The notes: generated by a model from the letters alone, not told the origin. Positions 51,380-59,977 are shown, numbered from the stretch's first letter. The stretch is DNA of 64,000 bases from Terrimonas pollutisoli (GCF_029360765.1 NZ_JARKNA010000005.1:310001-374000); one strand, 5' to 3'. A program made the numbers and translations.

Positions 51380-51413
51380 AGCCTGGCAAATAATGCATTT
51401 GCCAGGCTCTTTT
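51380..51413 (+). terminator. Terminator of the SnoaL-like gene
   Basis: AGCCTGGCAAAT (51380-51391) and ATTTGCCAGGCT (51397-51408) form a perfect 12-bp stem followed by CTTTT. Confidence 0.92.
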
Positions 51414-51562
51414 GCATCTGAAAGCTTTCTTGTTAACGAACTTTAAATTTTGGAGCCTGATTGTCATTCTCCTGCAACTATTAAAGTACTTTTTTCTTCT
51501 ATACATCGCCTGCATTAAAACGGCAGCATATTTGATAAAATAAAAACAACAATAAAAAGGAA

Positions 51563-51853
51563 ATGAACAAAAAACAACCTTCACTTATTTTTTGTATCCT
51601 GATGGATTTGATCGGGTATGCGACCTACGCTGTTCCCTTATTGGGTGAAATTGGCGATGTATTTTGGGCGCCTATCTCTTCGGTCATCTTTATGACCACG
51701 TTTGGTGGCTGGCGGGGTGCTTTAGGTGGTATTGGTAATTTTATAGAGGAGATACTGCCGGGCACCGATTTTATTCCCAGTTTTACGCTCATGTGGTTTA
51801 TTCAAAGCATGAAAAGGAAAAACAGCAATACTGCTGTTTCAATGGTAAGATAA
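51563..51853 (+). CDS. Small membrane protein
   Basis: A 96-residue protein with two or three hydrophobic segments (LIFCILMDLIGYATYAVPLLG; WAPISSVIFMTTFGGW; a weaker one near the end) and a basic C-terminal tail. The phrase GEIGDVFWAPISS is typical of a small family in Chitinophagaceae and Flavobacteria with no known function. Inner-membrane location is likely. It ends at a hairpin terminator. Confidence 0.72.
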   Translation: MNKKQPSLIFCILMDLIGYATYAVPLLGEIGDVFWAPISSVIFMTTFGGWRGALGGIGNFIEEILPGTDFIPSFTLMWFIQSMKRKNSNTAVSMVR

Positions 51854-51868
51854 CTCATAATTGATCAA

Positions 51869-51905
51869 AGGCTCCTGCAACGACTTAGTCGGCAGGGGCT
51901 TTTTT
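51869..51905 (+). terminator. Terminator of the small membrane-protein gene
   Basis: AGGCTCCTGC pairs with GCAGGGGCT, with a further CGAC/GTCG inner helix, followed by six T. Confidence 0.85.
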
Positions 51906-51963
51906 ATTTCATTTTGTTAATTGCAATTGGGTTTTGTTAAATCGCAGAACAAATTTTCTGGAT

Positions 51964-52104
51964 ATGATAACCTTTATAAATGCGGCAGTATATAAATGTA
52001 TCCAGGGACTAAAAGCAATTGCGAAATTTATACATCTCTCTTTTCGCCGCCAGAAAGATCACAACCACGTCTTGTCCGTTGATGATAGGGTTTATACGAA
52101 ATAA
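51964..52104 (+). CDS. Possible 46-residue ORF in a long gap
   Basis: A frame of 46 codons (MITFINAAVYKCIQGL at the start, DDRVYTK at the end). It lies in the 537-base gap 51854-52390. There is no promoter or family match. The rest of the gap holds a TTTACCC/GGGTAAA inverted repeat (52279-52294) and a probable -7 region before 52391; I see no other gene. Confidence 0.2.
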   Translation: MITFINAAVYKCIQGLKAIAKFIHLSFRRQKDHNHVLSVDDRVYTK

Positions 52105-52390
52105 ATTCTGAAAATTTTAGAAAAAACACCTCGTAAAACTTGTATAAGAAAATAATAATTTAGACTTTTACAGCATCCATTCGACGCTATACAGTTAGCA
52201 CTCCTCTTGAAGAATCCGTACCAATCCGCAAAATTTAGTAATCGGTAGAGTCAGCTCAACGCTGCCACGCATGGTTTATTTACCCTTGGGTAAAATGACA
52301 ACCTGCTAAGTCCTTCCTATGCCAATGCCCGCATAACTCCACTATGAACCCGGCTTAGCATTTTTTACCCTTTGAATAAAAAAGTACACC

Positions 52391-53842
52391 ATGAAAAAAG
52401 TTCTACTATTATTAACACTGTTTGCTGTCGCAGGTGCCAGCAGACTCCAGGCGCAATGTACCGCCGCCAATCTTAACATCATTATTAAAAGCGTCACCAG
52501 TGGCGCCAGTGGCTGCCAGGTAACACTCGATGTAAGCTTCACCGGTGATTTTAACAACGGAAATAAATTCGCATTTATTCATTTATGGGAAACAGCTCCT
52601 GTTAACAATTATCCGAATCTTACCTATACTAATCCTCCCACGGCTGCGCAACTGGCTAATGCGATTGCTACCATTGCGATTGTGGATCCGGGCAAAAACA
52701 CTGCTGCGTTGTATAATCAATATCCATCAGCGCCAGGCGTTCCGGTTAAATATTCAGGTGTTACGTTCAATAAAACAGGCAATATTTACACCATGTCAAA
52801 TGTGGTGATCAATTTCTCAACCTGTAATGTACCGGTAACTGTCAAGGGAGATGTATGGGCCAGCCAGTCAGACCTGAGCCAGGTGGTGCATTGTGAAAAT
52901 GATGGCATCATCACTATTCTGTTCAACAACCCGATCATTAGTGGAAATAAGCAATGTACTACTCCGCGCAAATTGAACTTATCATTTAGAAATGAACATG
53001 CCACGTTGAGTGAATCCGTTGTTGCAAACACATTTATTGATATGAATAGCGATGGAGTGATAGATATCGGCGATATCGATATAACCAACTCGTTGAGCCC
53101 CGCCTTGCCCAACCCCATGAACCTTGGACCAAATACCGAGTTGACCTTTACAAACATCTCTTATGCCCCTTACTCCAGCCAGGCATTTTATGATACAAAG
53201 CCCATTATAGTGGTGGCCAATGCAACAGCTCCCGGCGCCGCCACCGTTACGATCACAAAAAATAATATCAATTTTCCAGGAAGCTGTACGTTGCTGCCGG
53301 TGACCTTTAGCTCTTTCACCGCCAAACGGGATAATGATTTAGTTGCCCTGCAATGGGAAACTTCTTTTGAACAAAACAACAAAGGTTTTGCCCTTGAAAG
53401 ACTCAATAATGGGGATTGGACGCAAATTGCCTTTATACCTTCCCACATGGCTAACGGTAACAGTACTTCGAAGCTGGTGTACAAATATGAAGACATCAAT
53501 ACTTCAAAAACCATTTCACAATACCGTATCAGGCAAATTGATTTTGACGGAAGATTTGAGTACAGCGAGATAAGATCGGTTGCAGGTGAAGCGCAATTAG
53601 GAAAGCTGATTGTTTATCCAAACCCTAGTGACAATGGCAGAGTAAGTGTGGTATTAGAGGAAGCGAAGGGCTTACATGATGCTTTATTAATAGACATCTC
53701 GGGGCGGACCATTAAACAATGGAAAGGCATCTCGAATAATTTTACTATTGATAACCTTAATCCGGGCTTATACCATCTTCGTATCCTGAGCCGGGAAACA
53801 GGTAAGCAAACAATTGAAAAAATTCTGATTACAAAAAGGTAA
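52391..53842 (+). CDS. Secreted type IX substrate with type A sorting domain
   Basis: A 483-residue secreted protein. The signal peptide ends near SRLQAQ. A large beta-rich N-terminal region (about 25-320) carries sequences such as FIDMNSDGVIDIGDIDI, which looks calcium-binding. LPVTFSSFTAKRDNDLVALQWETSFE marks the usual linker fold before the C-terminal type A sorting domain (LIVYPNPSDNGRVSVVLEE to KILITKR). It should be exported by type IX secretion. Its specific role is unknown. A strong terminator follows. Confidence 0.85.
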   Translation: MKKVLLLLTLFAVAGASRLQAQCTAANLNIIIKSVTSGASGCQVTLDVSFTGDFNNGNKFAFIHLWETAPVNNYPNLTYTNPPTAAQLANAIATIAIVDPGKNTAALYNQYPSAPGVPVKYSGVTFNKTGNIYTMSNVVINFSTCNVPVTVKGDVWASQSDLSQVVHCENDGIITILFNNPIISGNKQCTTPRKLNLSFRNEHATLSESVVANTFIDMNSDGVIDIGDIDITNSLSPALPNPMNLGPNTELTFTNISYAPYSSQAFYDTKPIIVVANATAPGAATVTITKNNINFPGSCTLLPVTFSSFTAKRDNDLVALQWETSFEQNNKGFALERLNNGDWTQIAFIPSHMANGNSTSKLVYKYEDINTSKTISQYRIRQIDFDGRFEYSEIRSVAGEAQLGKLIVYPNPSDNGRVSVVLEEAKGLHDALLIDISGRTIKQWKGISNNFTIDNLNPGLYHLRILSRETGKQTIEKILITKR

Positions 53843-53887
53843 TATCTCTTTGATCATCCTTCTTTCGATTTCTAAGGTGTACTACAG

Positions 53888-53918
53888 GGCCCCGGTTTCA
53901 ACCGGGGTCTTTTTTTTA
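53888..53918 (+). terminator. Terminator of the type IX substrate gene
   Basis: CCCCGGTT (53890-53897) and AACCGGGG (53900-53907) form a perfect stem with a two-base spacer, followed by eight or more T. Confidence 0.93.
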
Positions 53919-53955
53919 CTGAAACGGTTTCGGTAAGCTACAATCTTACAAAATA

Positions 53956-53978
53956 CCGGCACGTGAGACACGTGCCGG
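53956..53978. repeat. Perfect 10-bp palindrome at the edge of the AT-rich segment
   Basis: CCGGCACGTG (53956-53965) and CACGTGCCGG (53969-53978) are perfect inverted repeats with a three-base loop, 38 bases after the preceding terminator. The sequence beyond is AT-rich and holds the immunity-like gene. It could be a second terminator or a boundary of acquired DNA. Confidence 0.5.
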
Positions 53979-54073
53979 GGCATTCTTTATTTTTATGGGT
54001 ACTAACATAGCTGAGCGAAGACGCTTCATATAGCTTTAACACACGCCTCGAAGAGCTGGGATATTTGAACACA

Positions 54074-54514
54074 CTACCTTTTTAAAGATATCAGTGTAAC
54101 TAAATCAATAGTACTGTCTTTTGAAAATTGTAAGTGCAAACTATAATTATCAAAAGTATATTTATCCCAAAATGGAATTATTTTATTGTCCATAGTATCA
54201 ACCTGCCCCCCTCCGGATTTTTGGGGTTGTCCGAGGATACTTCGTGATATCTCCCGAGTATAAGAAAACTGTAAATTTTGAGGTAAATCGTCTTTATATT
54301 GACTCGCATTTTGATCATTATCTTTACCTGAAAAAAAATGTATTGCTTTAATAGATAAATCTTCTCTAAGTACAAGATCTATTCCTAGTTGTTTGTTGAA
54401 CAAAAAATACACGTCAATTCCCTGTTCCATGACTATTGAATCAAAGTACTTGCTATATAATATAATCTTTTGTATTTCTGATATATTTTTGTCAATCCAG
54501 TCTGTTATTCCCAT
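54074..54514 (-). CDS. Immunity-like protein, possibly DUF6392-type
   Basis: A 146-residue, acidic and Asn/Gln-rich soluble protein encoded by AT-rich DNA unlike its neighbours. The middle pattern DDLPQNLQFSYTREISRS followed by ILGQPQKSGGG and late WDKYTFDNYSLHLQFS resembles DUF6392-type proteins associated with bacteriocin immunity; this is recall of a pattern, not a search. A 29-codon protein-like fragment ends 38 bases upstream on the same strand, the place a toxin C-terminus would occupy. Could also be an unrelated hypothetical. Confidence 0.55.
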   Translation of the reverse strand: MGITDWIDKNISEIQKIILYSKYFDSIVMEQGIDVYFLFNKQLGIDLVLREDLSIKAIHFFSGKDNDQNASQYKDDLPQNLQFSYTREISRSILGQPQKSGGGQVDTMDNKIIPFWDKYTFDNYSLHLQFSKDSTIDLVTLISLKR

Positions 54515-54552
54515 TTTATTTACAGCGTTTTATTTGTTGATGTGGTGTTGTT

Positions 54553-54642
54553 TTATTGAAACGGTTTAGACAATTTATCTATTGTGGCTTTCCCTCCGTC
54601 CAACTGCATCTTGCCCGCAATAAATAGCTCAGATAGTTTTGC
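54553..54642 (-). pseudogene. Beheaded C-terminal fragment, possible toxin remnant
   Basis: On the minus strand an open frame without usable ATG ends in TAA at 54553-54555. Its last 29 codons start AKLSELFIAGK, continue MQLDGGKATIDK and end LSKPFQ, and look like genuine protein. The frame continues openly for about 27 more codons upstream but loses protein character, then meets a stop. It lies directly before the immunity-like gene on the same strand. Confidence 0.35.
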
Positions 54643-54822
54643 AGGAAAAAGTAAATGCAAACAAGGGAACAACTGCAGGGACAAAAGTATGATATGATAG
54701 AGCAATGGGTCTTCTTTTTGCACGACGGTATGGATATACTTACAAACATCTCAGAATTTTTAATTGTCAGGTCAAAACTTTCCCATTTCGTATATTACAG
54801 CCCCTTATCGTTAAGCCAGCTT

Positions 54823-55512
54823 ATGAATCGCATTGACAGACTATTTAGCATTTTAACTTACCTGCAGTCCAAAAAATTTGTACCGGCAGAAAAGATTGCT
54901 GAGAAATTCAAAATAAGTGTTCGCACTGTTTACCGGGATATTAGGGCACTTGGCGAATCAGGAATTCCTATCAGCTTTGAACAGCAACGGGGATATTTTG
55001 TCGTGCAAGGCTATTTTTTGCCCCCGGTTTCCTTTAGCACGGAAGAAGCCAATGCTTTTTTACTGATGGAAGCAATTGTATCCGGCTTTTCCGATAAATC
55101 GATCCAAACGCATTATTCAAATGGCTTAAATAAGATAAAAGCTGTTTTACGATCGTCTCAAAAAGAGAAGGTAGACACACTTTCTGACAACATTAAATTG
55201 CAGGTGCCGGCAAGCATCCGCTACGATTTTGAATACCTGTCGATCATTCAAACCAGTATATCATCACGCATGATATTAGAGCTTGATTATAAAAATAATA
55301 ACGAAGAAATAAGCAAACGCCAGGTGGAGCCGATCGGGCTTGTATTCTATGCCTTTAGCTGGCACCTGATAGGCTGGTGCCATATGCGTAATGACTACCG
55401 CGATTTTAAAGTGGCCCGTATCCTGAAACTGAGAAATACTGATCTGCCATTTACAAAACAGGATCATATCGAACTGGATAGTTATATGAAAATGCTTCCC
55501 GTAAATTATTAA
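54823..55512 (+). CDS. YafY-family HTH-WYL transcription regulator
   Basis: A 229-residue regulator. The N-terminal DeoR-type winged helix reads MNRIDRLFSILTYLQ, AEKIAEKFKISVRTVYRDIRAL (about residues 24-45). The WYL domain follows (about 125-200) with LELDYKNNNEEISKRQVEPIGLVFYAFSWHLIGWC. WYL domains sense ligands, often nucleic acid or small molecules. The start at 54823 begins the HTH as in the family; a longer frame from 54655 was rejected. It lies 94 bases upstream of dinB, with a palindromic site between. Confidence 0.9.
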   Translation: MNRIDRLFSILTYLQSKKFVPAEKIAEKFKISVRTVYRDIRALGESGIPISFEQQRGYFVVQGYFLPPVSFSTEEANAFLLMEAIVSGFSDKSIQTHYSNGLNKIKAVLRSSQKEKVDTLSDNIKLQVPASIRYDFEYLSIIQTSISSRMILELDYKNNNEEISKRQVEPIGLVFYAFSWHLIGWCHMRNDYRDFKVARILKLRNTDLPFTKQDHIELDSYMKMLPVNY

Positions 55513-55548
55513 TCTCTTTTTTAAAAAAATTTCCTTTCCAAAAATTAC

Positions 55549-55568
55549 ACTGACATAGGGCTGTCAGT
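55549..55568 (+). promoter_or_regulatory. Probable operator between the WYL regulator and dinB genes
   Basis: ACTGACA (55549-55555), six bases, then TGTCAGT (55562-55568) is a perfect 7-bp inverted repeat with dimer-type spacing. It lies 38 bases before the dinB start codon, near where the promoter should be. A WYL regulator binding as a dimer is the obvious candidate; this is inference. Confidence 0.6.
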
Positions 55569-55606
55569 AGCCGTTGGTTATTTTGTTGTATCAAAAACAA
55601 ATAACT

Positions 55607-56104
55607 ATGTCAATGATCAACATGCTACTGAAAGAAATGGACAAAGAAGCTATCACCACCCGTAAGATGCTGGAACGGGTGCCGGATGATAAGTACGACT
55701 GGAAACCCCATGAAAAAAGTATGACGATCCGCAGGCTGGCCACGCATATTGCGGAATTACCATCCTGGGTGAGTATGACGCTTACAACCAATGAACTTGA
55801 TTTTGCAAACAACCCTTATCAGCCTGTCCCCATTAACAACAATGAAGAGCTGCTCGCCTACTTTGAACGTTCTTATGCGGAAGGAAGGGCAGAACTTGAA
55901 AAAGCAACAGACAAGGACCTCGAACCCGATTGGACACTGCGTAATGGAGAGCAAATATATAGTGTGGAAAGCAAGGGAGATGTTATCCGGATGAGTTATA
56001 ACCAAACCGTACATCACAGGGCGCAACTGGGAGTGTTTCTTCGGCTTTTAAATGTTCCTATTCCCGGCAGCTATGGTCCCAGCGCCGATGAAATGAATTT
56101 TTAA
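55607..56104 (+). CDS. DinB-family protein
   Basis: A 165-residue four-helix-bundle protein of the DinB/YfiT superfamily. Family features include MDKEAITTRKMLERVPDDKYDWKPHEKS, with His in a metal-ligand position, LATHIAELP with a second His, and a third in QTVHHRAQLGVFLRLL. Members are metal-dependent, some acting as thiol S-transferases. The ATG at 55607 follows the operator and is preferred over an upstream frame. The WYL regulator gene and a palindrome directly precede it. Confidence 0.88.
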   Translation: MSMINMLLKEMDKEAITTRKMLERVPDDKYDWKPHEKSMTIRRLATHIAELPSWVSMTLTTNELDFANNPYQPVPINNNEELLAYFERSYAEGRAELEKATDKDLEPDWTLRNGEQIYSVESKGDVIRMSYNQTVHHRAQLGVFLRLLNVPIPGSYGPSADEMNF

Positions 56105-56116
56105 TTAAAACATATT

Positions 56117-56188
56117 ATCCACAGAGACAAACTCACTACTCATGTAAACTACCAATTACATGCTTGCTACAGGTCTCTGTGGATTTTT
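56117..56188 (+). terminator. Nested hairpin behind dinB
   Basis: ATCCACAGAGAC (56117-56128) and GTCTCTGTGGAT (56173-56184) form a perfect 12-bp outer stem followed by TTTT; inside, CATGTAA (56141-56147) and TTACATG (56156-56162) form a second perfect stem. It begins 12 bases past the stop codon. It can act as a terminator, but the two-level structure is more than termination needs. Confidence 0.6.
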
Positions 56189-56243
56189 CGGGCCCATTTC
56201 CTGCTTAATCTTTTCGTTTGTTTTTAATACTTAATTATTTTTT

Positions 56244-56765
56244 ATGACTAGCGTAATATTGGATGCAGACGCAGAATTTAGCATCGGACCATCTGCGCAA
56301 TCATCTTCCTTTGATTTTGATTTTCTCGCCGGTCGTTGGAATATTCACAATCGCAAACTGAAAAAAAGACTGGCTAATTCCACAGAATGGTTTGAATTTG
56401 ATGCAGAACAAGAAATGCGAATCATTCTAAATGGCATCGGCAATACTGATCTCTTCAAAACAACCATCGACGGCAAGCCCTTTGAAGGAATGACGCTCCG
56501 GCTTTTTGATCCGGTCACCAGGCTATGGAGTATTTATTGGGCTGACAGTAATAAAGGCGTTCTTGATCCACCTGTCATGGGATCGTTTGAAAATAATATC
56601 GGTACTTTCTATGGCAGGGATGTTTTTGATGGGAAAGAAATCATTGTAAAATTCAACTGGGATAAAACCAATCCTGATAAACCTGTCTGGAGCCAGGCCT
56701 TTTCCGAAAATAACGGTGCAACATGGGAATGGAATTGGTATATGTACATGACAAGGATAGATTAA
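56244..56765 (+). CDS. Hypothetical beta-barrel-type protein (DUF1579-like)
   Basis: A 173-residue soluble protein. It contains SFDFDFLAGRWNIHNRKL and later FEGMTLRLFDPVTRLWSIYWAD, then PVMGSFENNIGTFYGRDVFDG, a pattern shared with DUF1579-type lipocalin-like proteins where conserved Trp and Gly residues close the barrel. No signal peptide or membrane segment. Enzymatic role is unknown. It follows dinB on the same strand after the nested hairpin. Confidence 0.75.
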   Translation: MTSVILDADAEFSIGPSAQSSSFDFDFLAGRWNIHNRKLKKRLANSTEWFEFDAEQEMRIILNGIGNTDLFKTTIDGKPFEGMTLRLFDPVTRLWSIYWADSNKGVLDPPVMGSFENNIGTFYGRDVFDGKEIIVKFNWDKTNPDKPVWSQAFSENNGATWEWNWYMYMTRID

Positions 56766-56899
56766 TATTCGAACAGTAACAAGATGCTAACGATGATGGA
56801 AATGGTAACAAACCTGTTGACAAATATTACCCACGCAATCCTGAATAGCTTGTACAGGTATTTGCGGTCGGGGTTGTTTTAAAATTTACCTGGTACACT

Positions 56900-57550
56900 A
56901 TGGTGATGGAACTTCGCAACTATTTATTAAAGCCCGGCGTAAGGGATGAATTTATCCGGTATTTTAAAAAGCATTTTATTGATTCACAAAAATCCACGGG
57001 CGCATTCATTCCGGCAATGTTCACAATTAAGGATGAGCCCGATCGTTTTTTTTGGATCCGTGGATTTGACAGCATGGAGCAGAGAAGCAAATTTTTATTC
57101 GCATTCTATGGTGGCGAAGTTTGGAAGAAATTTGGGCCAGCGGCGAATGATATGATGCTGGAGTGGCATAATGTGCACCTGGTAAAGCCTTTGGCCGATA
57201 AGGTTGCGTCATTTGCAAACAAAAAAGGAATTTATGTAGTTGATTTTTATCGATCGGTGGATCATGAGTTTGAATCCTTAATCCAATTATTCAATAAAGA
57301 ATGGATTCCTCTTCATGCCCTGGAGAACATCACAAACATTACACTATGGATAAGTGAAATGGGAGAGAATGATTTTCCCAGGCTTTCCGTGTACCAGTTT
57401 GAAGATCTTCTGATCGTAATTACACACTACAAGAATGAGAAAGAATACCAATTCAGGCTAAACCATCTTAATGCATTTCATAGTGAATTAGTAAACGCTG
57501 TTGCCGGAAAAATAACGGATAAAAAAAGCATTATACTTTATCCTGTATAA
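56900..57550 (+). CDS. NIPSNAP-family protein
   Basis: A 216-residue soluble protein with two NIPSNAP-type ferredoxin-like halves. The first opens MELRNYLLKPGVRDEFIRYFKKHFIDSQKS and has RFFWIRGFDSMEQR; the second, around residues 110-215, opens GIYVVDFYRSVDHEF. NIPSNAP proteins are related to dimeric alpha-beta barrel monooxygenases and bind unknown ligands. Start at 56900 or the ATG two codons later is possible. Confidence 0.85.
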   Translation: MVMELRNYLLKPGVRDEFIRYFKKHFIDSQKSTGAFIPAMFTIKDEPDRFFWIRGFDSMEQRSKFLFAFYGGEVWKKFGPAANDMMLEWHNVHLVKPLADKVASFANKKGIYVVDFYRSVDHEFESLIQLFNKEWIPLHALENITNITLWISEMGENDFPRLSVYQFEDLLIVITHYKNEKEYQFRLNHLNAFHSELVNAVAGKITDKKSIILYPV

Positions 57551-57570
57551 TTATTATAAAAAATTTTGAA

Positions 57571-57602
57571 AATAAAAAGCCATCCGCCTGAAGCGGATGG
57601 CT
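57571..57602 (-). terminator. Terminator on the minus strand between NIPSNAP and FUSC genes
   Basis: AGCCATCCGC (57578-57587) and GCGGATGGCT (57593-57602) form a perfect 10-bp stem with a five-base loop. The A run on its left becomes a T run on the minus strand, so it terminates minus-strand transcription. Confidence 0.88.
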
Positions 57603-57643
57603 CCCCTGCATATAGGGGCAGATTATTTTTTGGAGTGGCCCGG

Positions 57644-57691
57644 TTACCCGATAATAACCGAAGGCGTCCATGATTTATCTGTTGATTGCAT
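57644..57691 (-). CDS. 15-residue micro-ORF with a textbook Shine-Dalgarno sequence
   Basis: On the minus strand AAGGAGGT (57703-57696) is followed by four bases and ATG, then MQSTDKSWTPSVIIG and TAA. Bacteroidota genes rarely use Shine-Dalgarno sequences, and no other gene in this window has one as good. CGGTTA/TAACCG (57641-57660) overlaps the last codons, CCCCT/AGGGG (57603-57618) follows, then a terminator. The frame is 60 bases behind the FUSC gene on the same strand, so it may be an operon tail or a separate RNA. It could also be chance. Confidence 0.4.
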   Translation of the reverse strand: MQSTDKSWTPSVIIG

Positions 57692-57751
57692 GAATACCTC
57701 CTTTTTGTTTGGTGAGCAATGAAATTACAAAACGCCTGACAAAAAAATAAA

Positions 57752-59977
57752 TTAATTGACCATAACTTTTTTTGAGATTTTTTGAAGATCCTGTGTCGTT
57801 TTGTATACAAAATAAAATTGATCTGTAATAGATTTAAAAGTGGACAGATATCGTTTATTGCCTGATTCCAATACTCCCTGTTGAAGTTCCTGTTGGCGGG
57901 TTTGCATGAGAGCATTGATTTTTTTATCAAGTAAAGCCTGCGGGTTATCCGTAGATCGTTGCGGTGGATTGAACTGAGGATTTGCCAATAGCTTTGCAGC
58001 AATGTTCAACTCTGCTACACTCGCCTTTATCAAGGGCTGATAATCCTCCATAATATACTCTGGTTTTAATGAATCAGCATAATAGCTCAATGTAGCCATA
58101 TGTGATACCAGCATATGCGATAACACAACAAAACGATGTACCTCTTTTGAATCTTTTCGTTTGCTTTTTGGCTCTGATAACATCCGGGTAAAAGCATCTG
58201 ATACATTCGCCAGCGAAACCCAGGCGTATTTTCTCTTTTCCTTGGATAATTCTTTATTATAAGGCTGACCGGTAAAAACATAAGCCACACTTTCAAAATA
58301 ATCGCTGATGTCCGTGATAACTTGCTTCATCAACTCTCCTATTTGCTGACGTTCCCATATAGGCGGCAATAAAAACGAAGCAAGAAAACCAATGATGCAA
58401 CCCAGTGCAGTATCAACGATTCTTTCTTCCACTACCTTGTTGAAATCAGTAGGCTCCAGCAAGTGAAACATAAACAACAGGTAGATCGTAATCATCACCA
58501 CACTCACCAGGTATTTCCAGCGCATAAAACTGTAGGCGCCAACCATACTAATAGCCAACAGTACAAGAATAGCCGTATTGTCTTTTACAAAATATAAAAT
58601 GCCCCAGCCGATGGCTACACCGATCAATGTACCTGTCAAACGTTCGATATTTCTTTGCTTGCTAAGGCTATATCCCGGTTTTATAATGACGATTACTGTA
58701 AGCAATATCCAATAGCCATGACCAAAAGGCAATAACAGGCCAATAAAATAAGCAGCTACAGCGGCGACGCTGATACGTAAAGAATGCCTGAAAATATTTG
58801 ACTGCAGCGAAAAGTTAGACAGAAACTGTTGTGGATCGATGGTCTGCCTCGTGACGTATTTGGAAGGATCGGGTGTGTTTACCTTTATATTGCGAAGCTT
58901 ACGGTCATAGGACGTATACTGGTGCAATGTTCGTATCCGTGCAGCTATATCATCTATGCTGTCGAGGATGTGACGAAGGCTGATGAAACCTTCAAGATTA
59001 GTGGGATTTAAAATTTTAAGCCTGAGCTGTTGCAGGTGTTCTCTCTCTTCTACCAGGTCCTTGTCAATCCGCTGATCATAGCCGGATGCTCGCCCACTGC
59101 TTAACGAGAGTGCGATTTCGTCGAGTTCGTCAGCCAGCATTAAAATAATATCCCTGTATTCGGTGAGGATAGGTGTATCGTCAAAATAGGCGTGCAATTT
59201 CTTGTAGTCAAGATGCGAAGCCATGGTTCGTTCCAACAGGTCTGACACGTCGAGGAACACCATCATTAAAATGCGGCTTATATGTGTTGATTCTTTTACT
59301 ATACTTCTCGTTTTAAAAAGTATTTCGGCCAGCAGCTCCTGCTTTTGTTGTACCTCCACCTGTGTTTGCATCAGGTGCTCGTAACACTTATCGATGTCAA
59401 CGCCGGTTGCATAAAATTGTGCTCTTGCCCGCAGGTACCTGGCAGCGGCAAGCACATATTCTCCCATCACCTGTTGTATCAGTTTGTAGGGACGTATGCT
59501 ATATAAAATAAGACTAAGCAAAGTGTACCACATGCCGCCGGCGAAAATGTATAAGGCAAAATAAACGACCTGCCAACCCTTCAACCCTTCATGGGTCATC
59601 ATCACCATCGCCAGCAGAGCTGCAATGCCGATCGCAGTTACCCTTGCCCCGTAAACCCCTATCATCGAAAAGAAAAAGCAAAGGATGGGCAGCAGGATCA
59701 TGAACATCCATGTTTGCTGCAATGAATAGCCTACCATCAGGGCAACGATAAAAATGATACCACAACAGGCCAGCAACCCATTCCTGCGATGGTGTATTGG
59801 GCCCGGATTATCGGTAATGCTTGCACAGACCGCACCAAGTGACAGGAAAATTCCTGTTTGCAAATGACCGAAATAGCCAAAGATCAGCGAGGGTAACAAT
59901 ACGCCGGCAGTAATGCGAACACCATCAGCCAGGTAATGACTATTGATAAATCTCCGGTATTCTTTAATGTAATCCAT
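57752..59977 (-). CDS. FUSC-family inner-membrane protein (YccS/YhfK-like)
   Basis: A 741-residue protein with two hydrophobic blocks, about residues 15-165 and 400-520, each with several transmembrane helices, and cytosolic helical regions between and after them. HSLRISVAAVAAYFIGLLLPFGHGYWILLTVIVIIKPGYS marks the second block, with the FUSC pattern. The family includes fusaric-acid and aromatic-acid exporter subunits; stand-alone members such as YccS are uncharacterised. No periplasmic adaptor or outer-membrane gene is adjacent. A micro-ORF and terminator follow. Confidence 0.88.
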   Translation of the reverse strand: MDYIKEYRRFINSHYLADGVRITAGVLLPSLIFGYFGHLQTGIFLSLGAVCASITDNPGPIHHRRNGLLACCGIIFIVALMVGYSLQQTWMFMILLPILCFFFSMIGVYGARVTAIGIAALLAMVMMTHEGLKGWQVVYFALYIFAGGMWYTLLSLILYSIRPYKLIQQVMGEYVLAAARYLRARAQFYATGVDIDKCYEHLMQTQVEVQQKQELLAEILFKTRSIVKESTHISRILMMVFLDVSDLLERTMASHLDYKKLHAYFDDTPILTEYRDIILMLADELDEIALSLSSGRASGYDQRIDKDLVEEREHLQQLRLKILNPTNLEGFISLRHILDSIDDIAARIRTLHQYTSYDRKLRNIKVNTPDPSKYVTRQTIDPQQFLSNFSLQSNIFRHSLRISVAAVAAYFIGLLLPFGHGYWILLTVIVIIKPGYSLSKQRNIERLTGTLIGVAIGWGILYFVKDNTAILVLLAISMVGAYSFMRWKYLVSVVMITIYLLFMFHLLEPTDFNKVVEERIVDTALGCIIGFLASFLLPPIWERQQIGELMKQVITDISDYFESVAYVFTGQPYNKELSKEKRKYAWVSLANVSDAFTRMLSEPKSKRKDSKEVHRFVVLSHMLVSHMATLSYYADSLKPEYIMEDYQPLIKASVAELNIAAKLLANPQFNPPQRSTDNPQALLDKKINALMQTRQQELQQGVLESGNKRYLSTFKSITDQFYFVYKTTQDLQKISKKVMVN

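Noticed and set aside
52279..52294. TTTACCC/GGGTAAA inverted repeat as a riboswitch before the type IX substrate gene
   Set aside because: The repeat is short, and no riboswitch family could be recognised in the surrounding leader.
54655..54822. Longer N-terminus for the WYL regulator
   Set aside because: The family begins at the helix-turn-helix; the added 56 residues have no similarity to it.
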